Source of the DNA: Oscillatoria salina IIICB1
Lineage (GTDB): Bacteria > Cyanobacteriota > Cyanobacteriia > Cyanobacteriales > SIO1D9
Length of the DNA: 54,973 bases
Direction: 5' to 3'
Assembly: GCF_020144665.1 (NCBI RefSeq)
Contig: NZ_JAAHBQ010000050.1
Location: 1 to 54,973 of the forward strand
The translations under genes were made by a program, and so were the position numbers. This document shows positions 48,459 to 54,973 of the stretch, piece by piece (position 1 is the stretch's first letter; every line of letters begins with the position of its first letter). The notes beneath the pieces are model-generated. The model did no database searches, was not told the DNA's origin, and was given only the letters and a program-made list of their open reading frames with translations.

Positions 48459-49526
48459 ATGCAAACACTGCTAGTTGTTCTCGGACTGTTAACGATCGCT
48501 ATTGTCAGCTTTGATGTGCTGATTACTACTTTAACGTTAGGTGGCGGTGGTCCGATAACTAGCAGATTGTCTTGTTGGCTGTGGAAGATTGCCCTAAAAA
48601 TTCACAATTGGCGTTCTAACCACCGACTGTTATTGTTTACTGGGTGGAGTATTTTAGTGGCGATCGCGCTACTATGGTTTGCACTTACTTGGCTAGGATG
48701 GACGTTGTTTTTCTGCGCTGAGAATTCGGCAGTAATTAATGGTAGCGATAAAATTCCTGCTAGTCTTACGGAAAGGATTTATTTTACTGGTTTTACGCTT
48801 TCAACTTTGGGATTAGGAGATTATCAACCTAATGGTACGATTTGGCAGTTAGCTACGGCAATTTGTTCGGCAAATGGTTTCTTTTTGGTGACGCTGACGT
48901 TTGCTTATTTGTTACCTGTGGTTTCCGCCGCTACTAATCAACGTCAATTAGCAGTATATATTTCTTCCCTTGGCGGTACTGGTGATGAAATCTTGATTAG
49001 GGCTTGGAATGGTCAAGATTTTGGACAGTTTGACCAACATTTGTTTGCTTTAGCGCCGATGTTGAGTCAACAGGGAGAAGCTCATTTTAACTATCCTGTA
49101 CTTCATTATTTCCATAATTTGGAGCGATCGCAATCAATTATTTTGAGTTTAGTCGCTCTCGATGAGGCGATGACTCTGATGGAGTATGGTGTAAAAAAAT
49201 CGTACCATCCGGATAAGTCTGCCTTGAATTCGGCGCGTCGAGCTAGCGCTGCTTATTTAAATACTCTTAAATCAGCTTATCTCAAACCTAGCGATCGCCA
49301 TCCACCTCTTCCGGATCTTCATCGGTTGCGGCTGGCTGGAATTCCTACGGTTACGGATGAGGAGTTTCGTCAAGCAACGCAGAAGGTGACAAGACGGCGA
49401 CGACTGTTACTAGCGTTGATTGAAAATGACGGTTGGACTTGGGACGCGATCGCTTCTAGCAAAACTACTAATCGCGCTAGCCATTTAGATGATGAAACGA
49501 TGATTAATGAGGCTGTGTTGCATTAA
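48459..49526 (+). CDS. Ion-channel-domain (two-TM K+ channel-like) membrane protein
   Basis: 355 residues. Hydrophobic helices lie at about 1-24 and 60-86. A pore loop follows with FTLSTLGLGDYQPNG (113-126), and another helix at 130-156. TLGLGD corresponds to the TVGYGD potassium filter with the aromatic replaced by Leu, so ion selectivity is uncertain. The remaining 200 residues are soluble and helical, with LDEAMTLMEYGVKKSYHPD and a basic TRRRRLLLAL segment, and are not a recognisable RCK domain. The gene lies 40 bp after hisA and 8 bp before the metallophosphoesterase gene, so an operon is likely. Confidence 0.82.
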   Translation: MQTLLVVLGLLTIAIVSFDVLITTLTLGGGGPITSRLSCWLWKIALKIHNWRSNHRLLLFTGWSILVAIALLWFALTWLGWTLFFCAENSAVINGSDKIPASLTERIYFTGFTLSTLGLGDYQPNGTIWQLATAICSANGFFLVTLTFAYLLPVVSAATNQRQLAVYISSLGGTGDEILIRAWNGQDFGQFDQHLFALAPMLSQQGEAHFNYPVLHYFHNLERSQSIILSLVALDEAMTLMEYGVKKSYHPDKSALNSARRASAAYLNTLKSAYLKPSDRHPPLPDLHRLRLAGIPTVTDEEFRQATQKVTRRRRLLLALIENDGWTWDAIASSKTTNRASHLDDETMINEAVLH

Positions 49527-49534
49527 TTTAAGTG

Positions 49535-50452
49535 ATGAAAAAGTTTAGATATTTGATTTGGGTATTCTTCGGATTAGTTGTTTTTTTGCTAGGTTGGGGC
49601 TTGATTGAACCTTACGTTATCGACACAGAAGAAGAAATTGCCACAATTCCTAATTTGCCGGAAATTTGGTCTGGCGAACGAGTGGCGCAAATCTCCGATT
49701 TTCAATTAGGAATGTGGTGGGATAACGATCCTACTATTCGCCGCATTGTTGATGACTTGATTGAGGAAAATCCGGCGGCGGTGTTAATAAGTGGTGATTT
49801 TATTTATCATGCTACTCCCAATCCGGAAAAAGAAATAAATCGTGCTGTAAATTTGCTTCGTCCTCTGACAAAAGCGGGTATTCCTACTTATGCTGTACTC
49901 GGCAATCACGATTATGGTATGAGACAGTTAAATTCCCAACCTAAAGAAGATTTAGCTGCTAATTTAGAAGCCGCATTAGCCGAAATTGGCGTGGATGTTT
50001 TGCAAAATGAAGCTATTCTACTTCCGCCGCCAGAAAATACTAATCAAGCTAATTCTGCGCCTCTTTATTTAGTTGGTGTTGGGGCTTATTTAGCTGAAAA
50101 TAGTCAACCAGAAAAAGCTTTGGCTGATCTTCCCGAAACCAGTCCGCGAATTGTGATGATGCACAATCCTAATTCCTTTGCTGCTTTCCCTGCTAATACG
50201 GCACCTTTGGCTATTGCTGGACATACTCATGGAGGACAAATTCGCGTTCCTTTTACACCTGAATGGTCGTGGGTTACTTTGAAGCGGGAAAAGTTAGAAC
50301 ATATTGATGGTTGGGCGGAAGATTATGGCGCATCTGGTAATCAACTTTATGTTAATCGGGGGATTGGTTTTAGCGATCTTCCCATTCGTTTTAATTGTCC
50401 GCCAGAGGTGACTTTTTTTACACTTATGTCTGAGGAGGAAGTTGGATCGTGA
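49535..50452 (+). CDS. Membrane-anchored calcineurin-like metallophosphoesterase
   Basis: 305 residues from the ATG at 49535 (a GTG directly before it is the alternative). An N-terminal anchor helix (4-25) precedes the phosphoesterase domain: AQISDFQLG (Asp55), ISGDF (Asp88), GNHDYG (123-128), MMHNP (His210) and GHTHGG (229-234). In the first motif the usual Asp-x-His reads Asp-Phe-Gln, so one metal-1 ligand differs from the classical set. All other metal ligands are there. The best general resemblance is to YkuE-like enzymes. It sits between the channel gene (8 bp) and the YetF-like gene (4-bp overlap). Confidence 0.88.
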   Translation: MKKFRYLIWVFFGLVVFLLGWGLIEPYVIDTEEEIATIPNLPEIWSGERVAQISDFQLGMWWDNDPTIRRIVDDLIEENPAAVLISGDFIYHATPNPEKEINRAVNLLRPLTKAGIPTYAVLGNHDYGMRQLNSQPKEDLAANLEAALAEIGVDVLQNEAILLPPPENTNQANSAPLYLVGVGAYLAENSQPEKALADLPETSPRIVMMHNPNSFAAFPANTAPLAIAGHTHGGQIRVPFTPEWSWVTLKREKLEHIDGWAEDYGASGNQLYVNRGIGFSDLPIRFNCPPEVTFFTLMSEEEVGS

Positions 50453-51021
50453 AGTCGGTTTGGGATGCTATAAATTGGGCTTTGGGACTTGAGGCTGTTA
50501 AACTGACTTATTGGCAAATGGGCTTGCGGGCGGCGGTTATTTATGTAGCAATTATTATTATGATTCGCGTTGGTGGCGATCGCCGTTTTCTCGGCAAACA
50601 CGCAGCAATGGATGTTCTCTTAACCGTCATTTTGGGGTCTACTCTCAGTCGCGCTATTAATGGCGGTGCGCCTTTTTTTCAGACTTTGGCTGCGGCTGTG
50701 GTTTTGGTGGGAATTCATCGCTTGTTCGCCGCGATCGCGTTTTATTTCCCTCGTTTTGATAATTTGCTTAAAGGTCATTCGCGCATCCTCATTCGTGATG
50801 GTCAAATTCGTCAACAAACTCTTCGTCAAAGTCATCTTACTCATGCTGATTTAGAAGCTGCTTTGCGCTTAAAGGCTAAACTTGATGACTTTCAACAAGT
50901 GAAACTTGCTCGTCTCGAAAGTGGTGGCGAAATTAGTGTTATGCCTCAACAAAAGCCGATTCAAGTTGTTGAAGTTACTGTGGAAGATGGGGTGCAAACT
51001 TTGCGGATTGAGCTTGACTAA
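50449..51021 (+). CDS. YetF/DUF421-family membrane protein
   Basis: 190 residues. Hydrophobic helices lie near 25-42, 53-66 and 78-98, with the family motif RVGGDRRFLGKHAAMDVLL and VILGSTLSRAINGGAPF. The soluble C-terminal domain has ILIRDGQIRQQTLRQSHLTH and ALRLKAKLDDFQQVKLARLE, as in YetF/YdfR proteins of unknown function. The GTG start overlaps the stop of the phosphoesterase gene by 4 bp (GTGA), and GAGGAGGAA lies nine bases upstream, so translation is coupled. Its last codons (QTLRIELD and the stop) form the left edge of a 159-bp tandem repeat. Confidence 0.9.
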   Translation: MKSVWDAINWALGLEAVKLTYWQMGLRAAVIYVAIIIMIRVGGDRRFLGKHAAMDVLLTVILGSTLSRAINGGAPFFQTLAAAVVLVGIHRLFAAIAFYFPRFDNLLKGHSRILIRDGQIRQQTLRQSHLTHADLEAALRLKAKLDDFQQVKLARLESGGEISVMPQQKPIQVVEVTVEDGVQTLRIELD

Positions 51022-51436
51022 TTCAAGATTTTGCTATATTATTTAGATAGTTCTTTTCATAATGAAAATCTGAGCATTTAAGTTTTTACAGTCAGATTCC
51101 CATTATAAAGCAAGTATAAATCTTTTTCTCAAAAAAAGCAATATTTGTCGCCCAAACTTTGCAAATTGAGCTTGACCAAATTTAAGATTTTGCTATACTA
51201 TTTAGATAGTTCTTTTCATAATGAAAATCTGAGCATTTAAGTTTTTACAGTCAGATTCCCATTATAAAGCAAGTATAAATCTTTTTCTCAAAAAAAGCAA
51301 TATTTGTCGCCCAAACTTTGCAAATTGAGCTTGACCAAATTTAAGATTTTGCTATATTATTTAGATAGTTCTTTTGATAATGAAAATCTGAGCATTTAAG
51401 TTTTTACAGTCAGATTCCCATTATAAAGCAAGTATA
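50995..51436. repeat. 159-bp tandem triplication including the 3' end of the yetF-like gene
   Basis: Three successive copies with a period of 159 bp: about 50995-51152, 51153-51311 and 51312-51436 (the last diverges after GCAAGTATA). Marker TGCTATA falls at 51032, 51191 and 51350. Copies differ by only a few bases (a T/C, a C/G, small changes near the start), so the duplication is recent. The unit begins with CAAACTTTG, the codons for QTL at the end of the yetF-like gene. In copies 2 and 3 the pseudo-coding part reads on through an altered stop codon for two residues. No gene lies in the array. Confidence 0.95.
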
Positions 51437-51526
51437 CCTCTTCCCAAAAAGAAAAGCAACAGTTACCTCAAGAAAACTTAAACAAAAAGAAACAAATCTC
51501 TTAACCTGTAAACCGATAAGCAAAAT
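51437..51526. other. Leader of the GH31 gene
   Basis: 90 bp of A-rich sequence between the last repeat copy and the alpha-glucosidase start codon. No Shine-Dalgarno of note (AAACCGATAAGC before the ATG) and no clear promoter. With the tandem array it makes up the 505-bp gap. Confidence 0.4.
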
Positions 51527-53872
51527 ATGCCCCAATATTTCGGACAACTGCCAGTAGCAGAAACCCTCTGGACAACAGCCAAAAGCATCAAAACCTACAG
51601 CAAAGTCAAACAAGGAATAGACTGTAAATGTAATAACGGCGAACTACTAACAATCAGAGTATTAGCTAATAACTTAATCAGAGTACGTCTCGCCCCCAAA
51701 GGAGAACTAAAACCCCGTCGTCCTTGGGCAGTAACAGTAGCAGATGAAGAATGGTCGCCCGTCGAATTTAAAATCCAAGAAACCGCAAGCGATCTAACAA
51801 TAATCACCGCCGAAATGCGCGTCCAAATTCAGCGCGAACCAGTCAAAATTGAATATTTTGATAAAGACAATCGCCCCTTTGCTGGCGACACCTCAGACAG
51901 AATGGGTTGGCGCGAAGGAGAAATTTCTATATGGAAAAAAATTGAGTCAAACGAACACATTTACGGCTTAGGAGAACCACCCGGATTACTCGATCGACTA
52001 GGGCAAAAACACACCATGTGGACTACAGATGCTCTTGATTATACATCTCAGACCGATCCGATGTATCAAGCAATTCCCTTTTACATGGCAGTACGTCCGG
52101 AAGTCAGTTACGGATTATTATTGAACAGCACTTATTGGAGTCAATTCGATCTTGGCTGTACCCAACCAGAAGTAATACAAATACAAAGTAAAACAACCGA
52201 ATTAGATTATTACCTTATTCACGGTTCCACACCAGCAAAAATCCTCGAAACCTACACTCAACTAACAGGAAGAATGCCGTTACCACCAAAATGGGCATTA
52301 GGTTATCATCAGTGTCGTTGGAGTTACGAATCCGAAACAGTAGTTAAAGAATTAGCCAGAGAATTTCGTCAGCGTGAAATCCCTTGCGATGTTATTCATT
52401 TAGACATCGATTATATGAGAGGATATCGAGTCTTTACTTGGAGTCCCAAACGCTTTCCCGAACCCAAACAAATGTTGCAGGAACTCCAAGAACAAGGCTT
52501 TAATGTAGTAACAATTATCGATCCTGGAGTTAAATACGAACCAGAAGCAGACTATGAAATATTTGACGAAGGATTAGCTCACGATTATTTTGTTAGAAAA
52601 CCAGACGGAGAATTATTTTATGGCTACGTTTGGCCCGATAAAGCAGTTTTCCCCGACTTTATGCGTCCCGAAGTTCAAGAATGGTGGGGAGAGTGGCATC
52701 AAAGCTTAACAGAAATCGGCATTGCAGGTATTTGGAATGATATGAATGAACCTTCGATCGCTAACCGTCCTTTTGGTGATGGTGGGGAGAAAATCTTCTT
52801 TCCTCTCGATACACCCCAAGGTTCAGAAGAAGCAAGAACCAACCATGGGGAAACGCATAATTTGTATGGCTTAATGATGGCAGAAGCGACATACGAAGGG
52901 TTAAAAAAAGTGCGTCCCAATCGGCGATCGTTTTTGTTAACTCGTTCGGGTTATGCAGGTATTCAACGTTACTCAGCAGTTTGGACTGGAGATAACTTTT
53001 CCTTGTGGGAATATCTTGAAATGTCCTTACCAATGTTGTGTAACCTCGGTTTATCGGGAGTGGGTTTCGTCGGTGCAGATATTGGTGGATTTGCGGAGAA
53101 TGCAACCGCAGAACTATTTGCGCGCTGGATACAAGTAGGAATGCTTTATCCGTTAATGCGATCGCACTCAGCCATGTCTACAAATCAACAAGAACCTTGG
53201 CATTTTGGAACCGAGACAGAAAACATTTGTCGCGAATACATCCAACTGCGCTATCGTCTCCTACCTTACATTTATAACTTGTTTTGGGAAGCAGCAAGCA
53301 AAGGTGCGCCAATTTTACGTCCCTTAGTTTATCAATATCCTGCTGACAAGAACGTATCTCAACTTCACGATCAAATCTTATTAGGTGCAAACATCATGGC
53401 TGCACCAGTATATCGTCCCGGAGTCGAATGTCGCGCAGTCTATTTACCCGCAGGAAAATGGTACGACTGGTGGAGTGGGGAAGAATTCACCGGAGGAAAG
53501 CATATTTTAGCCGACGCACCCTTAACCAAAATGCCGCTTTTTGCTTGTGGTGGTGCGATTATTCCTCTGCAACCTGTCATGCAATACGTCGATCGATATC
53601 CAGTAGAAGAGTTAACTTTGCGCGTGTATCCAGGTGCAGGAGAGTTTACCCTTTACGAAGATGATGGTGATAGCTTCGATTATCAACAAGGTGCTTTTTG
53701 TCAGACTACATATCGCGTCCGAGAAGAGTCAAAAGAAGTTATTTTTGAGGTAGAAAAAAGAATCGGAAATTGGCTACCACCAAAGCGCGAAGTTATCGTT
53801 GAGTTAGTTGGTGTTGGTGAGAAGCGTTTTGTTGATGATGGTACAGCAAAGGAATTGAAATTTAGTCGTTAA
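51527..53872 (+). CDS. Alpha-glucosidase, glycoside hydrolase family 31
   Basis: 781 residues. An N-terminal beta-sandwich has HIYGLGEPPGLLDRLGQKH. The TIM-barrel follows with LDIDYMRGYRVFTW, then the catalytic nucleophile Asp405 in GIWNDMNEPS and the acid/base Asp489 in WTGDNFSLWEYL. GFVGADIGGF and WIQVGMLYPLMRSHS are further family signatures, and the C-terminal beta domains close with GEFTLYEDDGDSFDY. It releases alpha-linked glucose from oligosaccharides, probably in glycogen or maltodextrin turnover. No signal peptide is seen, so it is cytoplasmic. It stands alone. Confidence 0.96.
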   Translation: MPQYFGQLPVAETLWTTAKSIKTYSKVKQGIDCKCNNGELLTIRVLANNLIRVRLAPKGELKPRRPWAVTVADEEWSPVEFKIQETASDLTIITAEMRVQIQREPVKIEYFDKDNRPFAGDTSDRMGWREGEISIWKKIESNEHIYGLGEPPGLLDRLGQKHTMWTTDALDYTSQTDPMYQAIPFYMAVRPEVSYGLLLNSTYWSQFDLGCTQPEVIQIQSKTTELDYYLIHGSTPAKILETYTQLTGRMPLPPKWALGYHQCRWSYESETVVKELAREFRQREIPCDVIHLDIDYMRGYRVFTWSPKRFPEPKQMLQELQEQGFNVVTIIDPGVKYEPEADYEIFDEGLAHDYFVRKPDGELFYGYVWPDKAVFPDFMRPEVQEWWGEWHQSLTEIGIAGIWNDMNEPSIANRPFGDGGEKIFFPLDTPQGSEEARTNHGETHNLYGLMMAEATYEGLKKVRPNRRSFLLTRSGYAGIQRYSAVWTGDNFSLWEYLEMSLPMLCNLGLSGVGFVGADIGGFAENATAELFARWIQVGMLYPLMRSHSAMSTNQQEPWHFGTETENICREYIQLRYRLLPYIYNLFWEAASKGAPILRPLVYQYPADKNVSQLHDQILLGANIMAAPVYRPGVECRAVYLPAGKWYDWWSGEEFTGGKHILADAPLTKMPLFACGGAIIPLQPVMQYVDRYPVEELTLRVYPGAGEFTLYEDDGDSFDYQQGAFCQTTYRVREESKEVIFEVEKRIGNWLPPKREVIVELVGVGEKRFVDDGTAKELKFSR

Positions 53873-54343
53873 ATAGACACAAATTTGAATTAGGTATGAG
53901 TACCGACTAATACCAAGTTGCGTCCAGAGATAGTGTCCTTGCAAGTCGATGGCTACGCCGATATTACAGTACGTGTGGAAAAATGTCATCCTTCGCTTCG
54001 CGAAGGATCTTGGACACTCAGGATGACGTAAATTGAAACGAAGAAGAAAATGTTACAGATGTTATACCAAGTTGTGTCCAGACATTTCCTTCATTTCTAT
54101 TAAATCTTTTAGTGTTTCGTGTCCTCTAGAACATCAATTCCAAATACCCCTAAAGTCGCGGCTACACGGGCATAGACGCGGAGCGGGTTAAACTGTTTTA
54201 TGGTAAATTACTAGACTTAATCTATCTATCTGTCGCTCTCTTTGTAAACAAATGTAAAACTTGGGTGAGATTTGCACAAAAACTACCTTGAAAATCCGAG
54301 GACTTGATAGAACTACCCATATTTTTTCAGGAGAAACAGTTCT
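53873..54343. other. Intergenic region with degenerate interspersed repeats
   Basis: 471 bp without a gene. An 18-base motif TACCAAGTTGYGTCCAGA occurs at 53911-53928 and 54065-54082 (one mismatch). Between them lies a perfect hairpin ATCCTTCGC-TTC-GCGAAGGAT (53988-54008) within a larger GTCATCC...GGATGAC pairing. At 54151-54193 is a stretch of the GTCGCGGCTACAC...GCGGAGCGGG kind seen scattered in cyanobacterial genomes. These look like small non-autonomous element relics. The promoter of the last gene should be to the right of them. Confidence 0.5.
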
Positions 54344-54973
54344 ATGAAGAAGCTCAATAAATTGTCAATGACAACAGTAAAACTAGCAATTGTTGCTTCA
54401 GGAACAGTAATCTTTGTTTCCTCAGCCGAAGCTGCATCTTTTACGCAAATTCGGATTGGAGATGTGGATGGTTTTGGTTATGGTGACGGTGCAGGATATT
54501 ATAATACAAAGGGCGACCCAGTAAATGTGGATGGAGTAGGTGTACTCGGTTTTGGTGACTTTCTCCCAGACCGCAACAGAGATGGTTATGTTGCACGTAA
54601 TAGCGGAGACAATTTCGATTATCGTTCAATGGAAGAGAAAGACAATACTGCGGTTACAGGTAGCGGTTTTATTAATAATGGAACTGAGGGTTCGCGCTTT
54701 ACTGATGTTGCTTTGTCAAAAGGGTATAAACCAGGTTTAAGATTTCACAAAGCCGAATTTCTCTTTGACTTTTTTGTCGAGAAAGCAAATATCGTTCCCG
54801 ACATTCCTCTCTTTATCAACTTTACCTACGGTGACTTGGAAGCTCCAGAAAAAGTTGAATTTATTCGTCAAGATGGTACCAAGTTTGCACAACCATTATC
54901 AACAATTAATCCTAGTATTGAAAATGGTCAAATCTTAGGAGCATTTGCTGAAATTGCTTTTAATGATGTCTTG
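54344..54973 (+). CDS. Secreted protein, 3' end beyond the window
   Basis: The first 210 codons of an open gene that runs off the window end. TCAGGAGAAA lies 11 bases upstream of the ATG, a strong ribosome site. The signal peptide is MKKLNKLSMTTVKL, a core IVASGTVIFVSSA and a likely cut at AEAAS. The mature part is rich in Gly and Asp (IGDVDGFGYGDGAGYYNT, then FGDFLPDRNRDGY) and then beta-rich (FINFTYGDLEAPEKVEFIRQ). The style fits cyanobacterial PEP-CTERM or similar cell-surface proteins, but the C-terminus needed to decide is missing. Function unknown. Confidence 0.8.
   Translation, partial: MKKLNKLSMTTVKLAIVASGTVIFVSSAEAASFTQIRIGDVDGFGYGDGAGYYNTKGDPVNVDGVGVLGFGDFLPDRNRDGYVARNSGDNFDYRSMEEKDNTAVTGSGFINNGTEGSRFTDVALSKGYKPGLRFHKAEFLFDFFVEKANIVPDIPLFINFTYGDLEAPEKVEFIRQDGTKFAQPLSTINPSIENGQILGAFAEIAFNDVL

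Noticed and set aside
50995-51436. CRISPR array
   Set aside because: Copies are 159 bp and directly adjacent with no unique spacers, and there are no cas genes.

Overview
This window is chromosomal DNA from a cyanobacterium. The evidence is the frequency of the HIP1 octamer GCGATCGC on both strands, the gene content (the bicarbonate transporter SbtA with its PII-like partner SbtB, light-dependent protochlorophyllide reductase, DevBCA exporter, DUF1825, DUF928, Uma2) and many intergenic arrays of the STRR-type heptamers CCCCART and TTCACTG. Genus cannot be fixed from the sequence. The heptamer load is what one expects of a large-genome filamentous or colonial species. No tRNA, rRNA, CRISPR array, complete insertion sequence or prophage was seen.

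Layout. 0.3-2.4 kb: a GC-rich bicarbonate-uptake module, sbtA (-) and sbtB (+), divergent and compositionally unlike its surroundings. 2.4-4.9 kb: a transposase remnant, then AT-rich accessory genes for a small SET-domain protein, a GNAT acetyltransferase and an EamA permease. 5-9 kb: an AtzE-type amidase, signal peptidase I, a helix-hairpin-helix protein with a TM2/SHOCT membrane protein, and DUF1825. 9.4-17.4 kb: class A penicillin-binding protein, tyrS, pyrF, a secreted protein, por, and an M15 peptidase with four internal repeats. 17.4-22 kb: a membrane-anchored protein and an XRE regulator-devB-devC-devA cluster. 22-32.6 kb: acs, a small AtzG-like subunit, a soluble PAS histidine kinase, a 1227-residue membrane-anchored repeat protein and dnaK. 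32.8-41 kb: Uma2 (with a premature stop), an HtrA-type protease, speE, a conserved hypothetical, recF and a PacL-type P-ATPase. 41.5-47.5 kb: two tandem DUF928 genes, a propeller/transglutaminase fusion and a membrane alpha/beta hydrolase. 47.6-51 kb: a compact run hisA - ion channel - metallophosphoesterase - YetF/DUF421. 51-55 kb: a 159-bp tandem repeat that includes the 3' end of the yetF-like gene, a GH31 alpha-glucosidase, and the 5' part of a secreted protein gene cut by the window end.

Most genes are housekeeping and arranged singly. Sets that probably act together are sbtA/sbtB (inorganic carbon uptake and its control), devBCA (ABC export across the envelope), atzE with the distant atzG-like gene (amidase and small subunit), the HhH/TM2 pair, the two DUF928 genes, and the channel-phosphoesterase-YetF run, where the last two genes overlap by 4 bp.

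The points most worth a second look are: the GC-rich divergent sbtA/sbtB pair, whose SbtB lacks the C-terminal Cys-containing loop known from Synechocystis; the separation of AtzE and its likely AtzG partner by 18 kb; the 1227-residue repeat protein; the recent 159-bp triplication; the composite heptamer elements that run right up to coding ends and in one case supply a stop codon; and the Uma2 gene cut short by a CGA-to-TGA type change.
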